Positions 32,645 through 42,307 of a stretch of 64,000 nt of DNA are shown here, in pieces (position 1 is the first letter of the stretch; each line of letters begins with the position of its first letter). Position numbers and translations under genes: made by a program. This DNA is from Acidobacteriota bacterium (GTDB lineage Bacteria; Acidobacteriota; Blastocatellia; Pyrinomonadales; Pyrinomonadaceae). The stretch lies in assembly GCA_029781855.1 (NCBI GenBank), contig JAKOVX010000042.1, forward strand, positions 90,539-154,538, read 5' to 3'. Under the pieces are notes generated by a model. The model was not told the origin of the DNA. It searched no databases and saw only the letters and a program-made list of their open reading frames with translations.

Positions 32645-35425
32645 ATGTCGAGGATGACACCGTCCGAACTGGCAACCTTGCTTGTTGAAAGCCCCGCAAG
32701 GGAGCGACGCGGGCTGATCGATGCGAATCCATCGGTCCCGATGGTCGAAATTGCGGAATCCTTACAGCAGCTTTGTTACGAGGTTTGGACCAATGATCCT
32801 CAACGTGTGACCGATATTGCCGCTACGCTTGAGGTGCTAAGTTTGCGTTCCGAAAGCGAAGAGGTCGCGGCGTATGCCGAGTGGACGGCCGCTATCGAAG
32901 CACTGGTGTCCGGCGACCATGATCTGACGATCCGTTGGATCGATCTTTCTGAAGAGCGATTCGATCGGTTGGGCAAGGACCATCTCGCAGCCAAAACCCA
33001 AACGAGCAAGATCTATGCGCTCGCGCTCCTCGGCCGATACGACGAGGCGGTCAAGTGCGGCGAGGCGGCTCTGGAGATATTCCTCAAACACGGTGACTTC
33101 TATTCAGCCGGAAAAATAGAACACAATATAGGTAACCTCTTCTGGCGGCGTGATCTTTATCGCGAGTCTGAACCTTATCTCCATTCGGCCCATCGGCGAT
33201 TTGAAGCGATCGGGGATCATCGCCAACTCGCAATGGTCGAGAACTGCCAGGCCTTCGTCAAAACGCTACAAAATGACTTTCGCGCGGCTGAAGTCATTTA
33301 CCAGTCGGCCCTCGAGCGTTCAAAGTTGCATGATCTGACCGTGACTGAGGCCGAGATCGAAACCGGACTCAGCAATTTGTATCTGTTTGAAGGCCGTTAC
33401 GATCTGGCTCTCCGCTATATGGAGCTATCCAGGCAAAAATACGAAGAGCTGGAAATGCCGACGCAGATCGCCTTATGCGAGCTCGAGATCGCGGATATCT
33501 ACCTGGAACTCAGCCTCCTGCAGGAAGCATCGGAATTTTATCGGCAGGCAGAGGAGCGGTTTGGAAAACTCGGGATGCAAGCCGAACTCGCCCGAAGCTG
33601 CCTGAATCATGCGCGTGTGCATCTTGGGCAAGGTAACTTAGGGGCAGCCAAAACATCTCTGGTCAGGGCCGAAGAGCTATACACCGCCGAAGGCAACTTG
33701 GTCGGTGCTGCGACCGCCCGGCTCGTGCATGCCCAAATGTTGATGGAGACCGGTGATCTCGAAATCGCCCAGACACTTGTTATGTCGGCACGAAGCTCGC
33801 TTCACTCGACCGGCAACCAGCGTGCGGAGCTTTTTGCCGGCTGGCTGCTCGGCGAAATCATGCGACTCGATGGACGCGGCGATGAGGCTCTGGCAGTGTT
33901 GAAGGAAACGCTTGATTCGGCCAGTGAGGTATCGGTCCAGGTAGAATATTTGTGTCGCGTCTCGATTGGCCGGATATCCGGAATCGAGTCCGAGTTTGTT
34001 GAGGCGATCGAATTGGTCGAGAATTCACGGTCGGCTCTTGCCCCCGAGGATCTGCGCACTTCGTATTTTTCTAAACGCCTAGAGCCTTACGACCAACTGG
34101 TTCGGTTAAAACTTGAGCGGGGACAACTGCGAGAAGCACTCGAATGGCATGAGCGTTCACGTTCTCGAACGCTCGCCGATAACCTCCGGAAGAAGGACTT
34201 CCGGCCCGACACGAACGAAAAACTTGATGAGATCAGGATCGAACTGAATTGGCTTTACAATCGCATCGATCGAAGCAGGATTTCGTCGATTGAAGAGAGG
34301 AAACAGGTCGAAAAACTCAAATCGCACCTTATTCAACGAGAACGGGAATTTGCTGAGATCAGCCGACGTACGAGCCTAAACGGGGCTGGGGAGATCCATC
34401 GGCAATGGAAATTTGATCTTGAGGGTCTTTGCGGTCAACTCGCAGACACGACGGTGATCGAATATGCATCGATCGAGGGCCGAATAAGTGCCTTCATGAT
34501 CTCCGAGAAAGGGCTAACTGCATTTTCAAACATAGCGTCGGAACGGGAGGTTGAAGGAGAGATCGCCAAATTCCTATTTCAGATGAAAACGGGTAGAATG
34601 TTCGACCGCCTGACGGATCAGAACCGGTCCATCGCTTCCGAACGGCTGAATGTGCACAGCAGTCGGCTTTTCGATCTTCTTGTGAGGCCTTTGCTCGGAT
34701 CGATAAAACACGAACGGCTTGTAATTGTGCCCTCGGGAATGATGAACTACCTGCCGTTTGCGGCTCTGCATGACGGTGAAAGATACATGGCCGAACAGTA
34801 TTCTCTTTCAAATGCGCCTAGCCTCACGATCTTCAGCCACTGCAACAATTTGCCCCTCGGCAACCCCGATCGGGCGCTTTTCGCAGGTGTGCCGGACGGT
34901 CAAACGCCGATGGTCGAGCATGAGATATTGGAACTCGCCGGACTTTTTCCTGATGCGACGACATTGATCGGGCCGGCGGTCACCCTCGAAAACCTTAAGA
35001 AGTGCGTCGCCGAACAAGGCATAATTCATATCGCCTGTCACGGAAAATTTCGGCAAGACAATCCGGCATTTTCATCATTAGCGCTATTTTCCGAGGTTTT
35101 AAGCGTAAATAATATCTATGGACTGAATCTCAAAAATAGTATAATTACGTTAAGCGCCTGCGAGAGCGGCCTCAACGAAGTCATACGCGGAGAGGAACTT
35201 ATCGGTATGACACGTGCCTTTTTTGCCGCAGGAGCAAGTGCACTTCTGATGACCCTTTGGCGAATTGACGATTCGGCGACGGCGAAAATCATGAAGGAGA
35301 TTTATTCCAGGTTTCTAAGTGGTGTCGGCATTGCCGCGTCGCTTCGCGAGGCACAGCTCAGCTTTATCGAAAACGGTATCCATCCCTATTTCTGGTCACC
35401 TTTTATTTTGTCAGGAAAATTGTAA
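32645..35425 (+). CDS. TPR-CHAT protein, predicted caspase-like cysteine protease
   Basis: 926 residues from the ATG at 32645; GTG at 32618 and ATG at 32654 are alternatives, and no strong ribosome site is visible. Residues about 90-560 are TPR helices with motifs such as ALALLGRYDEAVKCGEAAL, and a coiled coil covers about 530-580. The C-terminal 290 residues are a CHAT domain: catalytic H799 in IHIACHGKF and C839 in LSACESGL, then FFAAGASALLMTLW and YFWSPFILSG. CHAT proteases are clan CD relatives of caspases and separase; several work in defence or regulated proteolysis. No signal peptide, so cytoplasmic. First of four co-directional genes with a subtilase, ECF sigma and zinc-finger protein. 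Confidence 0.92.
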   Translation: MSRMTPSELATLLVESPARERRGLIDANPSVPMVEIAESLQQLCYEVWTNDPQRVTDIAATLEVLSLRSESEEVAAYAEWTAAIEALVSGDHDLTIRWIDLSEERFDRLGKDHLAAKTQTSKIYALALLGRYDEAVKCGEAALEIFLKHGDFYSAGKIEHNIGNLFWRRDLYRESEPYLHSAHRRFEAIGDHRQLAMVENCQAFVKTLQNDFRAAEVIYQSALERSKLHDLTVTEAEIETGLSNLYLFEGRYDLALRYMELSRQKYEELEMPTQIALCELEIADIYLELSLLQEASEFYRQAEERFGKLGMQAELARSCLNHARVHLGQGNLGAAKTSLVRAEELYTAEGNLVGAATARLVHAQMLMETGDLEIAQTLVMSARSSLHSTGNQRAELFAGWLLGEIMRLDGRGDEALAVLKETLDSASEVSVQVEYLCRVSIGRISGIESEFVEAIELVENSRSALAPEDLRTSYFSKRLEPYDQLVRLKLERGQLREALEWHERSRSRTLADNLRKKDFRPDTNEKLDEIRIELNWLYNRIDRSRISSIEERKQVEKLKSHLIQREREFAEISRRTSLNGAGEIHRQWKFDLEGLCGQLADTTVIEYASIEGRISAFMISEKGLTAFSNIASEREVEGEIAKFLFQMKTGRMFDRLTDQNRSIASERLNVHSSRLFDLLVRPLLGSIKHERLVIVPSGMMNYLPFAALHDGERYMAEQYSLSNAPSLTIFSHCNNLPLGNPDRALFAGVPDGQTPMVEHEILELAGLFPDATTLIGPAVTLENLKKCVAEQGIIHIACHGKFRQDNPAFSSLALFSEVLSVNNIYGLNLKNSIITLSACESGLNEVIRGEELIGMTRAFFAAGASALLMTLWRIDDSATAKIMKEIYSRFLSGVGIAASLREAQLSFIENGIHPYFWSPFILSGKL

Positions 35426-35528
35426 AAAAAACTTTGCCTCCTTGTATTTTTTCCCAAATCGGGCGGACTTAAAATAGAGGAAAGAGTTTATTCCCACCGG
35501 AACACGAGCATTCTGAGGTAGTAGAACG

Positions 35529-36809
35529 ATGAAATTCAAACTTGGGATCATTTTCGTCTTAGCGGTGACAATGGCGCTGTTCGGTTCGGTATTCGGTCAG
35601 AGCAATCCCGACCCGTATGTCAACAATGAGATCATCGTAAGACTAAAGTCCGCGACAGATCTACCGTCAATAGCCCAACAATACGGTTTGAACATTTCGC
35701 CTATTTCCGAAATAGGCGACCTGCCGATCTATCGTTTGCGGGTACCCTCCGGAGTTTCGATTCCTCAACTGGTGACGTTGCTCCAGGCAGATCCATTTAA
35801 TCGTGTAATGGCGGCAGAACCCAACTACATCCTCGGTTCGCCGGTCGCCGGCGGTACGCCTTGGAGCATGGGAGGTTCGTGGAGCATTGGCGGTTCCTGG
35901 AGTATAGGGTCAAGCGTTAAAGGATACAGCATTCAGTGGATGCGTGGCCGGATCAATCTTGATGCCGCACAGCTTGTGAGTCGCGGGGCAGGGGCGAGGA
36001 TCGCGGTCATTGATACGGGTATAGATACCCAACATCCTATCTTTGCGGGTAAACTCCTGCCTGGATACGATTTTGTCGACAGCGACAATGATCCGTCAGA
36101 AGTTGGGTCTGCACATGTCGGGGCCTACGGACATGGCACGCACGTAGCTGGGATCATTACAATGGTCGCACCGGACGCGAAGATCATCCCCGTCCGTATT
36201 CTTGATCAAAACGGAGTTGGCGACGTTTGGCGACTTGCGAAAGCCTTGATATACGCGGCCAATCCCGATGGCGACCCATCGACGAATGACGGTGCTAATA
36301 TCGTAAACCTTAGCCTTGGGACGACCCAGAGATCCGATCTGATCACCAAAATAATAAAGGCCGTAACGAATCGCGATCCATTGAACGACGATCCAGATCT
36401 GCCGCAGATCCTTCATCCAGGAATGATCATCGTCGCATCGGCCGGAAATACGGGGAACGGCGTACATATTTACCCGGCAGCATCCGGTGAGATCGATGGA
36501 CTGATAGCTGTTGGTTCGAGTTCGGCGGGAGATGCCCTCTCGAGTTTTTCGACACGCGGCGAATGGGTTCAGATAATGGCCCCCGGTGAGCGGATCGTCA
36601 GCTCGGTGCCGGGTGGCCGATATGGCGTTTGGCAGGGAACATCAATGTCCGCTCCGATCGTTGCCGGCGTTGCCGCTCTCGTACGGCAGAGATTTTCAAA
36701 TTTATCACCCGCTGGGATCTTCGAACAACTGCGACGGACGTCAGTATCGGTCGGTTCCGGTCTGCCTCGTCGAATAGATGCCGCCCAGGCGGTCACCAAC
36801 GCGCCTTAA
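35529..36809 (+). CDS. secreted S8 subtilisin-like serine protease
   Basis: 426 residues. Signal peptide (1-23, ending VFGQ), an I9-type propeptide about 30-105 (NEIIVRLKSATDLPSIAQQYG to VMAAEPNYIL), a short linker with the repeat WS(M/I)GGSWSIGGSWSIG around 116-130, then the subtilase domain. The triad is D162 in AVIDTGID, H202 in GHGTHVAG and S372 in GTSMSAPI; the oxyanion Asn is in ASAGNTGNG. All catalytic residues are present. It ends 66 bases before the sigma factor gene. Its place between a cytoplasmic CHAT protease and a sigma/zinc-finger pair suggests a role in envelope sensing or effector work rather than bulk digestion. Confidence 0.93.
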   Translation: MKFKLGIIFVLAVTMALFGSVFGQSNPDPYVNNEIIVRLKSATDLPSIAQQYGLNISPISEIGDLPIYRLRVPSGVSIPQLVTLLQADPFNRVMAAEPNYILGSPVAGGTPWSMGGSWSIGGSWSIGSSVKGYSIQWMRGRINLDAAQLVSRGAGARIAVIDTGIDTQHPIFAGKLLPGYDFVDSDNDPSEVGSAHVGAYGHGTHVAGIITMVAPDAKIIPVRILDQNGVGDVWRLAKALIYAANPDGDPSTNDGANIVNLSLGTTQRSDLITKIIKAVTNRDPLNDDPDLPQILHPGMIIVASAGNTGNGVHIYPAASGEIDGLIAVGSSSAGDALSSFSTRGEWVQIMAPGERIVSSVPGGRYGVWQGTSMSAPIVAGVAALVRQRFSNLSPAGIFEQLRRTSVSVGSGLPRRIDAAQAVTNAP

Positions 36810-36874
36810 AGCGAATTCCGGTGCCGATCGCCACAAATCTCAGCACCGACGGGCCGAAAGTGCTCTGGATATAG

Positions 36875-37432
36875 ATGCATCGAAAAGATGAGGAACTTGT
36901 AAAGGCAGCCCGCGACGGCGACGAATCGGCCTGGGAAGCGATCACGCTCAAATATCAGAACCTTTTGTTTTCGATCCCGCGCCGTGCGGGCCTCGGCAGA
37001 GATCTTGCATCCGACGTTCTACAAGAAGTTTTCACAACTCTCTATATAAAACTCGACTTGCTCGAAAAGCCTGAGTTCCTGCGCGCCTGGCTGATCACCA
37101 CAACGAAACACAAAACAATTCACCTTATCGCTCGCGAAACGCGGGGACGGCCCCGTTCGATCGACGACGACGAGGCAGATCCGGCGTTCGAGATCGCGGA
37201 CGGTGCACCCTTGGCAGATGACGTGATCATTCGCCTCGAACGCGAGCGTCAGATCGAGGAAGCGTTCACGCATATCGACGACCGCTGCCGCCGTTTGTTA
37301 ATGATGCTTTATCTCGACAGCGATAAAGTGCCTTACGCCGAGATCGCTGAATCTCTCGGTATTCCACTAGGGAGTATCGGGCCGACGCGAGCCCGATGTC
37401 TGGAAAAATTAATAAAATTTATACCTGAATAA
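36875..37432 (+). CDS. ECF-type RNA polymerase sigma factor
   Basis: 185 residues. Region 2 (about 10-85) has the core-binding helix SDVLQEVFTTLYIKLDLLEKP (two motifs, DVLQEVF and RAWLITTTKHKTI); region 4 (about 125-185) ends with the helix-turn-helix VPYAEIAESLGIPLGSIGPTR. No region 3, as in ECF factors. Not assigned to a numbered ECF group. The next gene is a zinc-finger protein, the usual place for the anti-sigma factor. It may direct transcription of the CHAT-subtilase genes. Confidence 0.92.
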   Translation: MHRKDEELVKAARDGDESAWEAITLKYQNLLFSIPRRAGLGRDLASDVLQEVFTTLYIKLDLLEKPEFLRAWLITTTKHKTIHLIARETRGRPRSIDDDEADPAFEIADGAPLADDVIIRLERERQIEEAFTHIDDRCRRLLMMLYLDSDKVPYAEIAESLGIPLGSIGPTRARCLEKLIKFIPE

Positions 37433-37505
37433 CCCTGGCTATGTATTTTTCATTCGGTCAAAATGACTTAACAATTGAAACGGGCTTGTATGCCAGGAAC
37501 CTTGT

Positions 37506-38090
37506 ATGAAACACATTGATTTCGCAAAACTAGTGGAGAGATTCGAGGGTAGTTTGCGTCCGGAGGATGTCCGTTTGGTGGACGAACACGCGAGCAACTG
37601 CCGGGTGTGCTCAACATCCTACCGGAAACTCGCCGACATTTTCGCTTACACGGCTCCCGTCGAGTCCGAGGCTGTTCCGCAGGCGACGACCGCACGGATA
37701 CTCAACATCTACCAGCGAAAGCCGGCTCAGGCAGATGCTCCGCAACCTGAACGCCGCGGGCTTGCGACCTTTTTGTTCGACGACTGGCAGATGGCGGTGA
37801 ACGAGAGGTACTCGGGCATCGAATCGCGCCAGCTTCTGTTCCAGGTGGAAGAATATCAGGTCGATCTGAGGATCGAATTTTCTGGAGAATTCGGAATGGT
37901 TGCCGGACAGATCTTCCCCGCGATAGCCAACGCTACTGCCGAACTTATCAATTCGGACCGACAAATTACCGCAGAAGTAAGCGAGCTCGGTGAATTTGTG
38001 TTCGACGCGGTTCCCAAAGGCAATTATGAGCTACGCATCGCCTCCGCAGACAGCGAAATAATTTTAGAACAGGTTCCCATCCAACAGTAG
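37506..38090 (+). CDS. zinc-finger putative anti-sigma protein with C-terminal beta domain
   Basis: 194 residues. Residues about 5-45 contain the zf-HC2-like motif DEHASNCRVCSTSYRKL (HxxxCxxC), the zinc site of many anti-sigma factors. No membrane helix is visible, unlike most ECF anti-sigmas. Residues about 115-190 form a carboxypeptidase-regulatory-like beta domain (NSDRQITAEVSELGEFVFDAVPKGNYELRI, seen as FVFDAVPKGNYEL). Lies 73 bases after the sigma gene. Such soluble zinc-finger/beta proteins often accompany CHAT-TPR genes in Acidobacteria. Confidence 0.8.
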   Translation: MKHIDFAKLVERFEGSLRPEDVRLVDEHASNCRVCSTSYRKLADIFAYTAPVESEAVPQATTARILNIYQRKPAQADAPQPERRGLATFLFDDWQMAVNERYSGIESRQLLFQVEEYQVDLRIEFSGEFGMVAGQIFPAIANATAELINSDRQITAEVSELGEFVFDAVPKGNYELRIASADSEIILEQVPIQQ

Positions 38091-38313
38091 GAATGAGCGT
38101 AGCGGTCCACGCTGCGCTCAGCTTTTCACACACCACGCAAATTGCACGTCTTCGTGCCTTCAAGCCCTGCACAAAGCGGCCGACCGGCCGCGTGCGCCGA
38201 AACTTCCGGACAGAAAAAAATCAACGTTTAGATTTGTTGTATTTTTTTGTACGTACATCTGACTCAACCCTTAAGCGATCCTCTCCCCATCACATATTCG
38301 CTTCGAGGACGAT

Positions 38314-38793
38314 ATGAAAAAAGAAGAAAACGAGGTTATTCGTGCGGACCGCCGCACGTTTCTTTCGATTTTGCCGATCGGAGTTTTGGGGGTTGTCGGT
38401 GCTTCCATGACCCTGGCTGCAAAGCGGTCTTTGGATCCCGAAACGACTGTCGCAGCAGACGAAGGATGGAAAACCGTTGGTGACATAGCTGAGATCGCAG
38501 GCGATGAACCGATCGAAAAGACGATATCAGTTACTTGCCGTTCGGGATGGAGCAAGACAGTCGAGGACGTTTCCGTCTACGTTCTGCCGCATCACGATAA
38601 CAAAGTGCTCTCCTCCGTCTGTCCGCACGAAGGCTGCCCGATCGTCTGGGAGGATGAATCCAAAAAGTTCCTCTGTCCATGTCACGACAGCTATTTCAGT
38701 GACAAGGGCGAGCGTTTAACCGGACCGGCAAAGCGTGACCTTACCGAATACGAGACCCGAGTCGAAGACGGAAAACTGAAGATCAAAGTTTAG
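38314..38793 (+). CDS. Rieske [2Fe-2S] iron-sulfur protein
   Basis: 159 residues. The N-terminus has a Tat-like pattern, RADRRTFLSILPIG, with a membrane-spanning hydrophobic stretch 16-36, so it would be anchored and exported folded. The cluster is bound by C103 and H105 (CPHEGC) and C121 and H124 (CPCH); C108 and C123 would form the disulfide. It takes electrons from quinol in a bc-type complex. Cytochrome b begins 11 bases later. Upstream of it a 10-base palindrome, TGTACGTACA, lies at 38248-38257. Confidence 0.95.
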   Translation: MKKEENEVIRADRRTFLSILPIGVLGVVGASMTLAAKRSLDPETTVAADEGWKTVGDIAEIAGDEPIEKTISVTCRSGWSKTVEDVSVYVLPHHDNKVLSSVCPHEGCPIVWEDESKKFLCPCHDSYFSDKGERLTGPAKRDLTEYETRVEDGKLKIKV

Positions 38794-38804
38794 AGGACAA
38801 CGAA

Positions 38805-40331
38805 ATGGCTGCAGAACTCGAAATCAACCGATGGGGCATTACGAATTGGATCTCACGTGAAACCGAGATCAAACCGATCATCCTGCGTCTTTTAGACGAG
38901 CCAGGGACTGGTGTTTCCGCTTGGGCTCGGACGACCAGCGGACTGATCGCACTGCTCCTGTTCGTACAGTTTGCGACCGGGATCTTGCTCGCGTTCCACT
39001 ATGTTCCGGCGACCGCAAACGCCTATACGACGGTGGCATTTATCGAACTCGCCGTACGCGACGGAGCGTGGATCAGGTCGATGCATTATCACTCGTCGGT
39101 CCTGCTGCCGATCGCACTCGCGGCCCACATCCTGCAGATGATATTTCGCCTATCGTTCACGAAGAACTCAGCTGCCTGGATATTCGGGGTCGTGTTGCTC
39201 GGACTCGTTCTCGGAGCGGCAGCGACCGGTTACGCATTACCGTGGGACGCTCGAGCGATCAACGGAGTCAACATTGCGATCAGCCTGGCCGGAAATACGC
39301 CGATCGCCGGCGGATTCCTGAAGACTTGGATGATGAACGGCAACGCTATCTCGACGCTTACGCTTTCGCGTTTCTACGGGCTCCACGTTTGGATCGTTCC
39401 GATGCTGATACTAACGGCTGCTGCGATGCGGGTTTTCATTTTCGGCAAGCGAAAAGACGCTGGCGACGAGCCGCGATACGCAGCCTGGGCACGTTCCCAA
39501 TTTACGCGAAACGCTCTCGTGATCGGCATTGCATTTCTGGCGATCTCGCTTCTTTCGGTCGTATACCCGGCACCGTTCGGTCCGCAGGCCGCCGAATCAT
39601 CGACCTATTTGCCTCGGCCCGGCCCGCAATTTCTGTGGTTGTTTGAGATGCAGAAATATACGGACGGCACATTGGCAGCAGTACTTGCAATGGGATTTCC
39701 ATCGGTGGTGATCGGCGGACTTATTGCGGCAGCGTTTCTCTTAAGACGCAGAGTTGACCTGGTCCGGATCGCGGCAATCGGGTTATTCACGGTCGCCTTT
39801 GGAACCGTAGGAGTCCTAACTGCGACCGCGATCTACCAGGATCACAGCGACGCAAAGATCTCAGAACAACTCGCCAAACAGGAGTTGGACGAATCGAAAT
39901 TCCGGGCTTCCGTTTTCGAACCGCAAACTCAAATGCCGCCGAGGCCAAGCAAGCGGGAGGAAAACGACAAGGGCCCGCAATCGTCCGATGCGGTGCTTGC
40001 GTCAAGCTCGTCACCGATGCCAGTGCCGTCCGCCTATGAGGTCAACTGTGCGAAGTGTCACGGAGAACGCGGCGAAGGCACGGCCAAATTTCCCGAACTT
40101 GTTGACGTAACTACCCGCGACGAGGACCAACTAACGCCCGACATGATCCTTGCGATCATAAACGATCCGAAGGCGGTTGGACGCAGTTCCAAAATGCCTT
40201 CCTATAAGAACAAACTCGACGACGATCAAAAACAGGAACTTGTCGAATGGATCAAATCCCTTTCACCGAAGGACCCAAACGGCGAGACTCCGCATGTTCA
40301 GACGGCGAGTATTCAAGACCAAAAACAATAA
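38805..40331 (+). CDS. cytochrome b of a bc-type complex fused to a C-terminal cytochrome c
   Basis: 508 residues. Residues 40-345 are the membrane part with about eight helices: haem-b histidines lie among H94/H96 and H108 in the second helix (RSMHYHSSVLLPIALAAH) and H194 in SRFYGLHVWIVP; the Qo motif region is PAPFGPQAAES instead of PEW. After a charged proline-rich linker (about 370-405), a cytochrome c domain carries the haem motif C415-x-x-C418-H419 and the axial Met in SSKMPSY. The fusion supplies its own electron carrier. Genes for the Rieske protein before and cytochrome c after complete the unit. Confidence 0.93.
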   Translation: MAAELEINRWGITNWISRETEIKPIILRLLDEPGTGVSAWARTTSGLIALLLFVQFATGILLAFHYVPATANAYTTVAFIELAVRDGAWIRSMHYHSSVLLPIALAAHILQMIFRLSFTKNSAAWIFGVVLLGLVLGAAATGYALPWDARAINGVNIAISLAGNTPIAGGFLKTWMMNGNAISTLTLSRFYGLHVWIVPMLILTAAAMRVFIFGKRKDAGDEPRYAAWARSQFTRNALVIGIAFLAISLLSVVYPAPFGPQAAESSTYLPRPGPQFLWLFEMQKYTDGTLAAVLAMGFPSVVIGGLIAAAFLLRRRVDLVRIAAIGLFTVAFGTVGVLTATAIYQDHSDAKISEQLAKQELDESKFRASVFEPQTQMPPRPSKREENDKGPQSSDAVLASSSSPMPVPSAYEVNCAKCHGERGEGTAKFPELVDVTTRDEDQLTPDMILAIINDPKAVGRSSKMPSYKNKLDDDQKQELVEWIKSLSPKDPNGETPHVQTASIQDQKQ

Positions 40332-40349
40332 TTCAGGAGACTTACAAAT

Positions 40350-40727
40350 ATGAAAAATAACAGGTCAGCATTGACCAAATTATTCTTAGCCGCGGCACCG
40401 ATCGCGCTGGTTGTCGGCATTGCGTTTTCGTTCAGCCCGAACGTCAGTATGGCGAAAGTCACAACTGTGACGTCGGAGAGTCCTTTGGCTGACGGTGGTT
40501 CAGACTATGCGACGTACTGTGCAAGGTGCCACGGAAATGACGGCCGCGGGCAGACCGCAAAGGGCCGGCAGACGCACGCGGGTGACCTTACGAAAAGCAC
40601 GGTGAGCGACACCAAAGGCGTCCGGATGATCACGAACGGAAGCGGCGAAATGCCGGCCTTCAAGAGCAGCATGAATGCCGAACAGATCCGCGGCGTAATG
40701 GCGTATATCCACGGCTTCAGACGGTAA
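40350..40727 (+). CDS. small exported c-type cytochrome
   Basis: 125 residues. Signal or anchor segment 9-29, mature part from about 36. Haem-binding C57-A-R-C60-H61 and the axial Met101 in GEMPAF. AGGAGAC precedes the ATG. It would carry electrons from the bc-type complex to an oxidase not in this window. Second c-type haem protein of the cluster, besides the tail of cytochrome b. Confidence 0.93.
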   Translation: MKNNRSALTKLFLAAAPIALVVGIAFSFSPNVSMAKVTTVTSESPLADGGSDYATYCARCHGNDGRGQTAKGRQTHAGDLTKSTVSDTKGVRMITNGSGEMPAFKSSMNAEQIRGVMAYIHGFRR

Positions 40728-40780
40728 AGCGGCGATCAATAAAGGGATATGCATTTTCAGACATTAGGAGGTAAGAGGTC

Positions 40781-42235
40781 ATGAGGTTAAATATTCATAG
40801 TGTAAAAGTGGGATTTTTGTTTGTCTTCGCCGGATTTTTGGTCCTTGCGTTCACATTTGGCAAAGGATCTGTGACGACGACGAAAGCGTCCATCTCGGGG
40901 CCTCCCTCCGCCCGCACCGGTGCTCCCGGCGAACTGAATTGCACCGATTGCCACAGTCAAAATGCTGGTGTCGGCCAGATGTCGATCGTGGCACCTGCGT
41001 CGTACACGCCGGGTCAGACATACACGATCCAAGTTAAGCACGTCACGACAGACACGACTCGGAAACGGTGGGGATTTGAAATGACGTCGCTGGCGAACAA
41101 CGTTACCGCGGGAGCGTTCGCAAACATAAATGCGACCACCAAAATAATCAGCGGCAGCGGGCGCAGCTATATTGAACACACTTCGACGGGAACATTTCAA
41201 AATCAGACCGGAGGAGCAACGTGGAGTTTTAATTGGACCGCACCGGCAACAAATGTCGGCAATGTCACTATGTACGCTGCCGGGATCCAGTCTAACAACA
41301 ACGGTTCAGAGAGCGGCGACCAGACGTATATGACGAATGTGGTCATTCCGCCCGGAGCCGTGACCGTGATCAGAAACCACGTATTTTCGGATTTTGACGG
41401 CGACGGCAAGAGCGATGTTGCAGTTTTCCGTCCAACCGACGGAAATTGGTATGTCACCGGAAGTGCGAATTCGCAATTTCAGGTTACGCCATTCGGATTG
41501 GCGACAGATGTTTTGACGCCGGCCGATTTTGACGGCGATAACAAGACGGATGTTGCGGTCTGGCGTTCCGGGTCGGCAGGCGTTGCCGGATTCTATATTC
41601 TTCAAAGCACCACAAACACTGTTCGATACGAACAGTTCGGTCAGACAGGCGACGACCCAAGCGCTGTCGGCGATTGGGACGGGGACGGTAAGGCTGACCC
41701 AGCGGTTTATCGCGACTCGGCGTCGGGATCGCAGAGCTATTTTTACTATCGCGGGTCGTCAAACAATCCGTCCGGATCAACCACTTTCCTTCCGTGGGGC
41801 ATGACGGGAGACAAGCCTCTCGCGAGCGACTTTGACGGCGATGGCAAGATGGACCTGGCTGTTTTCCGACCGTCAAACCAAGTCTGGTATATCAGTCAAA
41901 GCTCAAACGGAGCGTTGAGGACTGACTATTGGGGAATCGCGTCTGATAAATTTGTTCTAGGCGACTTTGACGGCGACGGTAAGACGGACTTGAGTGTATA
42001 CCGAAATGGCATGTGGTACATCCGACGCAGTTCGGACAACACGATCAGTTATATACCGTGGGGCGTAAGCACCGACGTGCCGGTAACGGGCGATTTTGAT
42101 AGTGACGGCAAGAGCGATGTCGGCGTTTATCGAAACGGTACCTGGTATATCTTAATGAGCGGCACATCGGCGCTAAATGTGCGGCAATTCGGCAATTCGA
42201 CGGATCGAGCGATCGCCTCGGTCAACACCCACTAA
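40781..42235 (+). CDS. choice-of-anchor V domain protein with CxxCH motif and VCBS repeats
   Basis: 484 residues. Signal peptide to about 30. Residues 38-190 are the choice-of-anchor V region; it begins GPPSARTGAPGE and contains C54-T-D-C57-H58, a single c-haem motif. From about 205 the rest is FG-GAP/VCBS repeats (DFDGDGKSDVAVFRPTDGNW and five more), each with a DxDxDG calcium loop. AGGAGG-type site upstream. Adjacent respiratory genes make a haem-bearing surface protein plausible, but the haem is inferred from the motif only. Confidence 0.88.
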   Translation: MRLNIHSVKVGFLFVFAGFLVLAFTFGKGSVTTTKASISGPPSARTGAPGELNCTDCHSQNAGVGQMSIVAPASYTPGQTYTIQVKHVTTDTTRKRWGFEMTSLANNVTAGAFANINATTKIISGSGRSYIEHTSTGTFQNQTGGATWSFNWTAPATNVGNVTMYAAGIQSNNNGSESGDQTYMTNVVIPPGAVTVIRNHVFSDFDGDGKSDVAVFRPTDGNWYVTGSANSQFQVTPFGLATDVLTPADFDGDNKTDVAVWRSGSAGVAGFYILQSTTNTVRYEQFGQTGDDPSAVGDWDGDGKADPAVYRDSASGSQSYFYYRGSSNNPSGSTTFLPWGMTGDKPLASDFDGDGKMDLAVFRPSNQVWYISQSSNGALRTDYWGIASDKFVLGDFDGDGKTDLSVYRNGMWYIRRSSDNTISYIPWGVSTDVPVTGDFDSDGKSDVGVYRNGTWYILMSGTSALNVRQFGNSTDRAIASVNTH

Positions 42236-42307
42236 CACACACCTGCGGCCGGTTCCGCCGTCGTCATCAGCACGAACGGCGGGCCGGCCCACAATACGGA
42301 GAAAATA

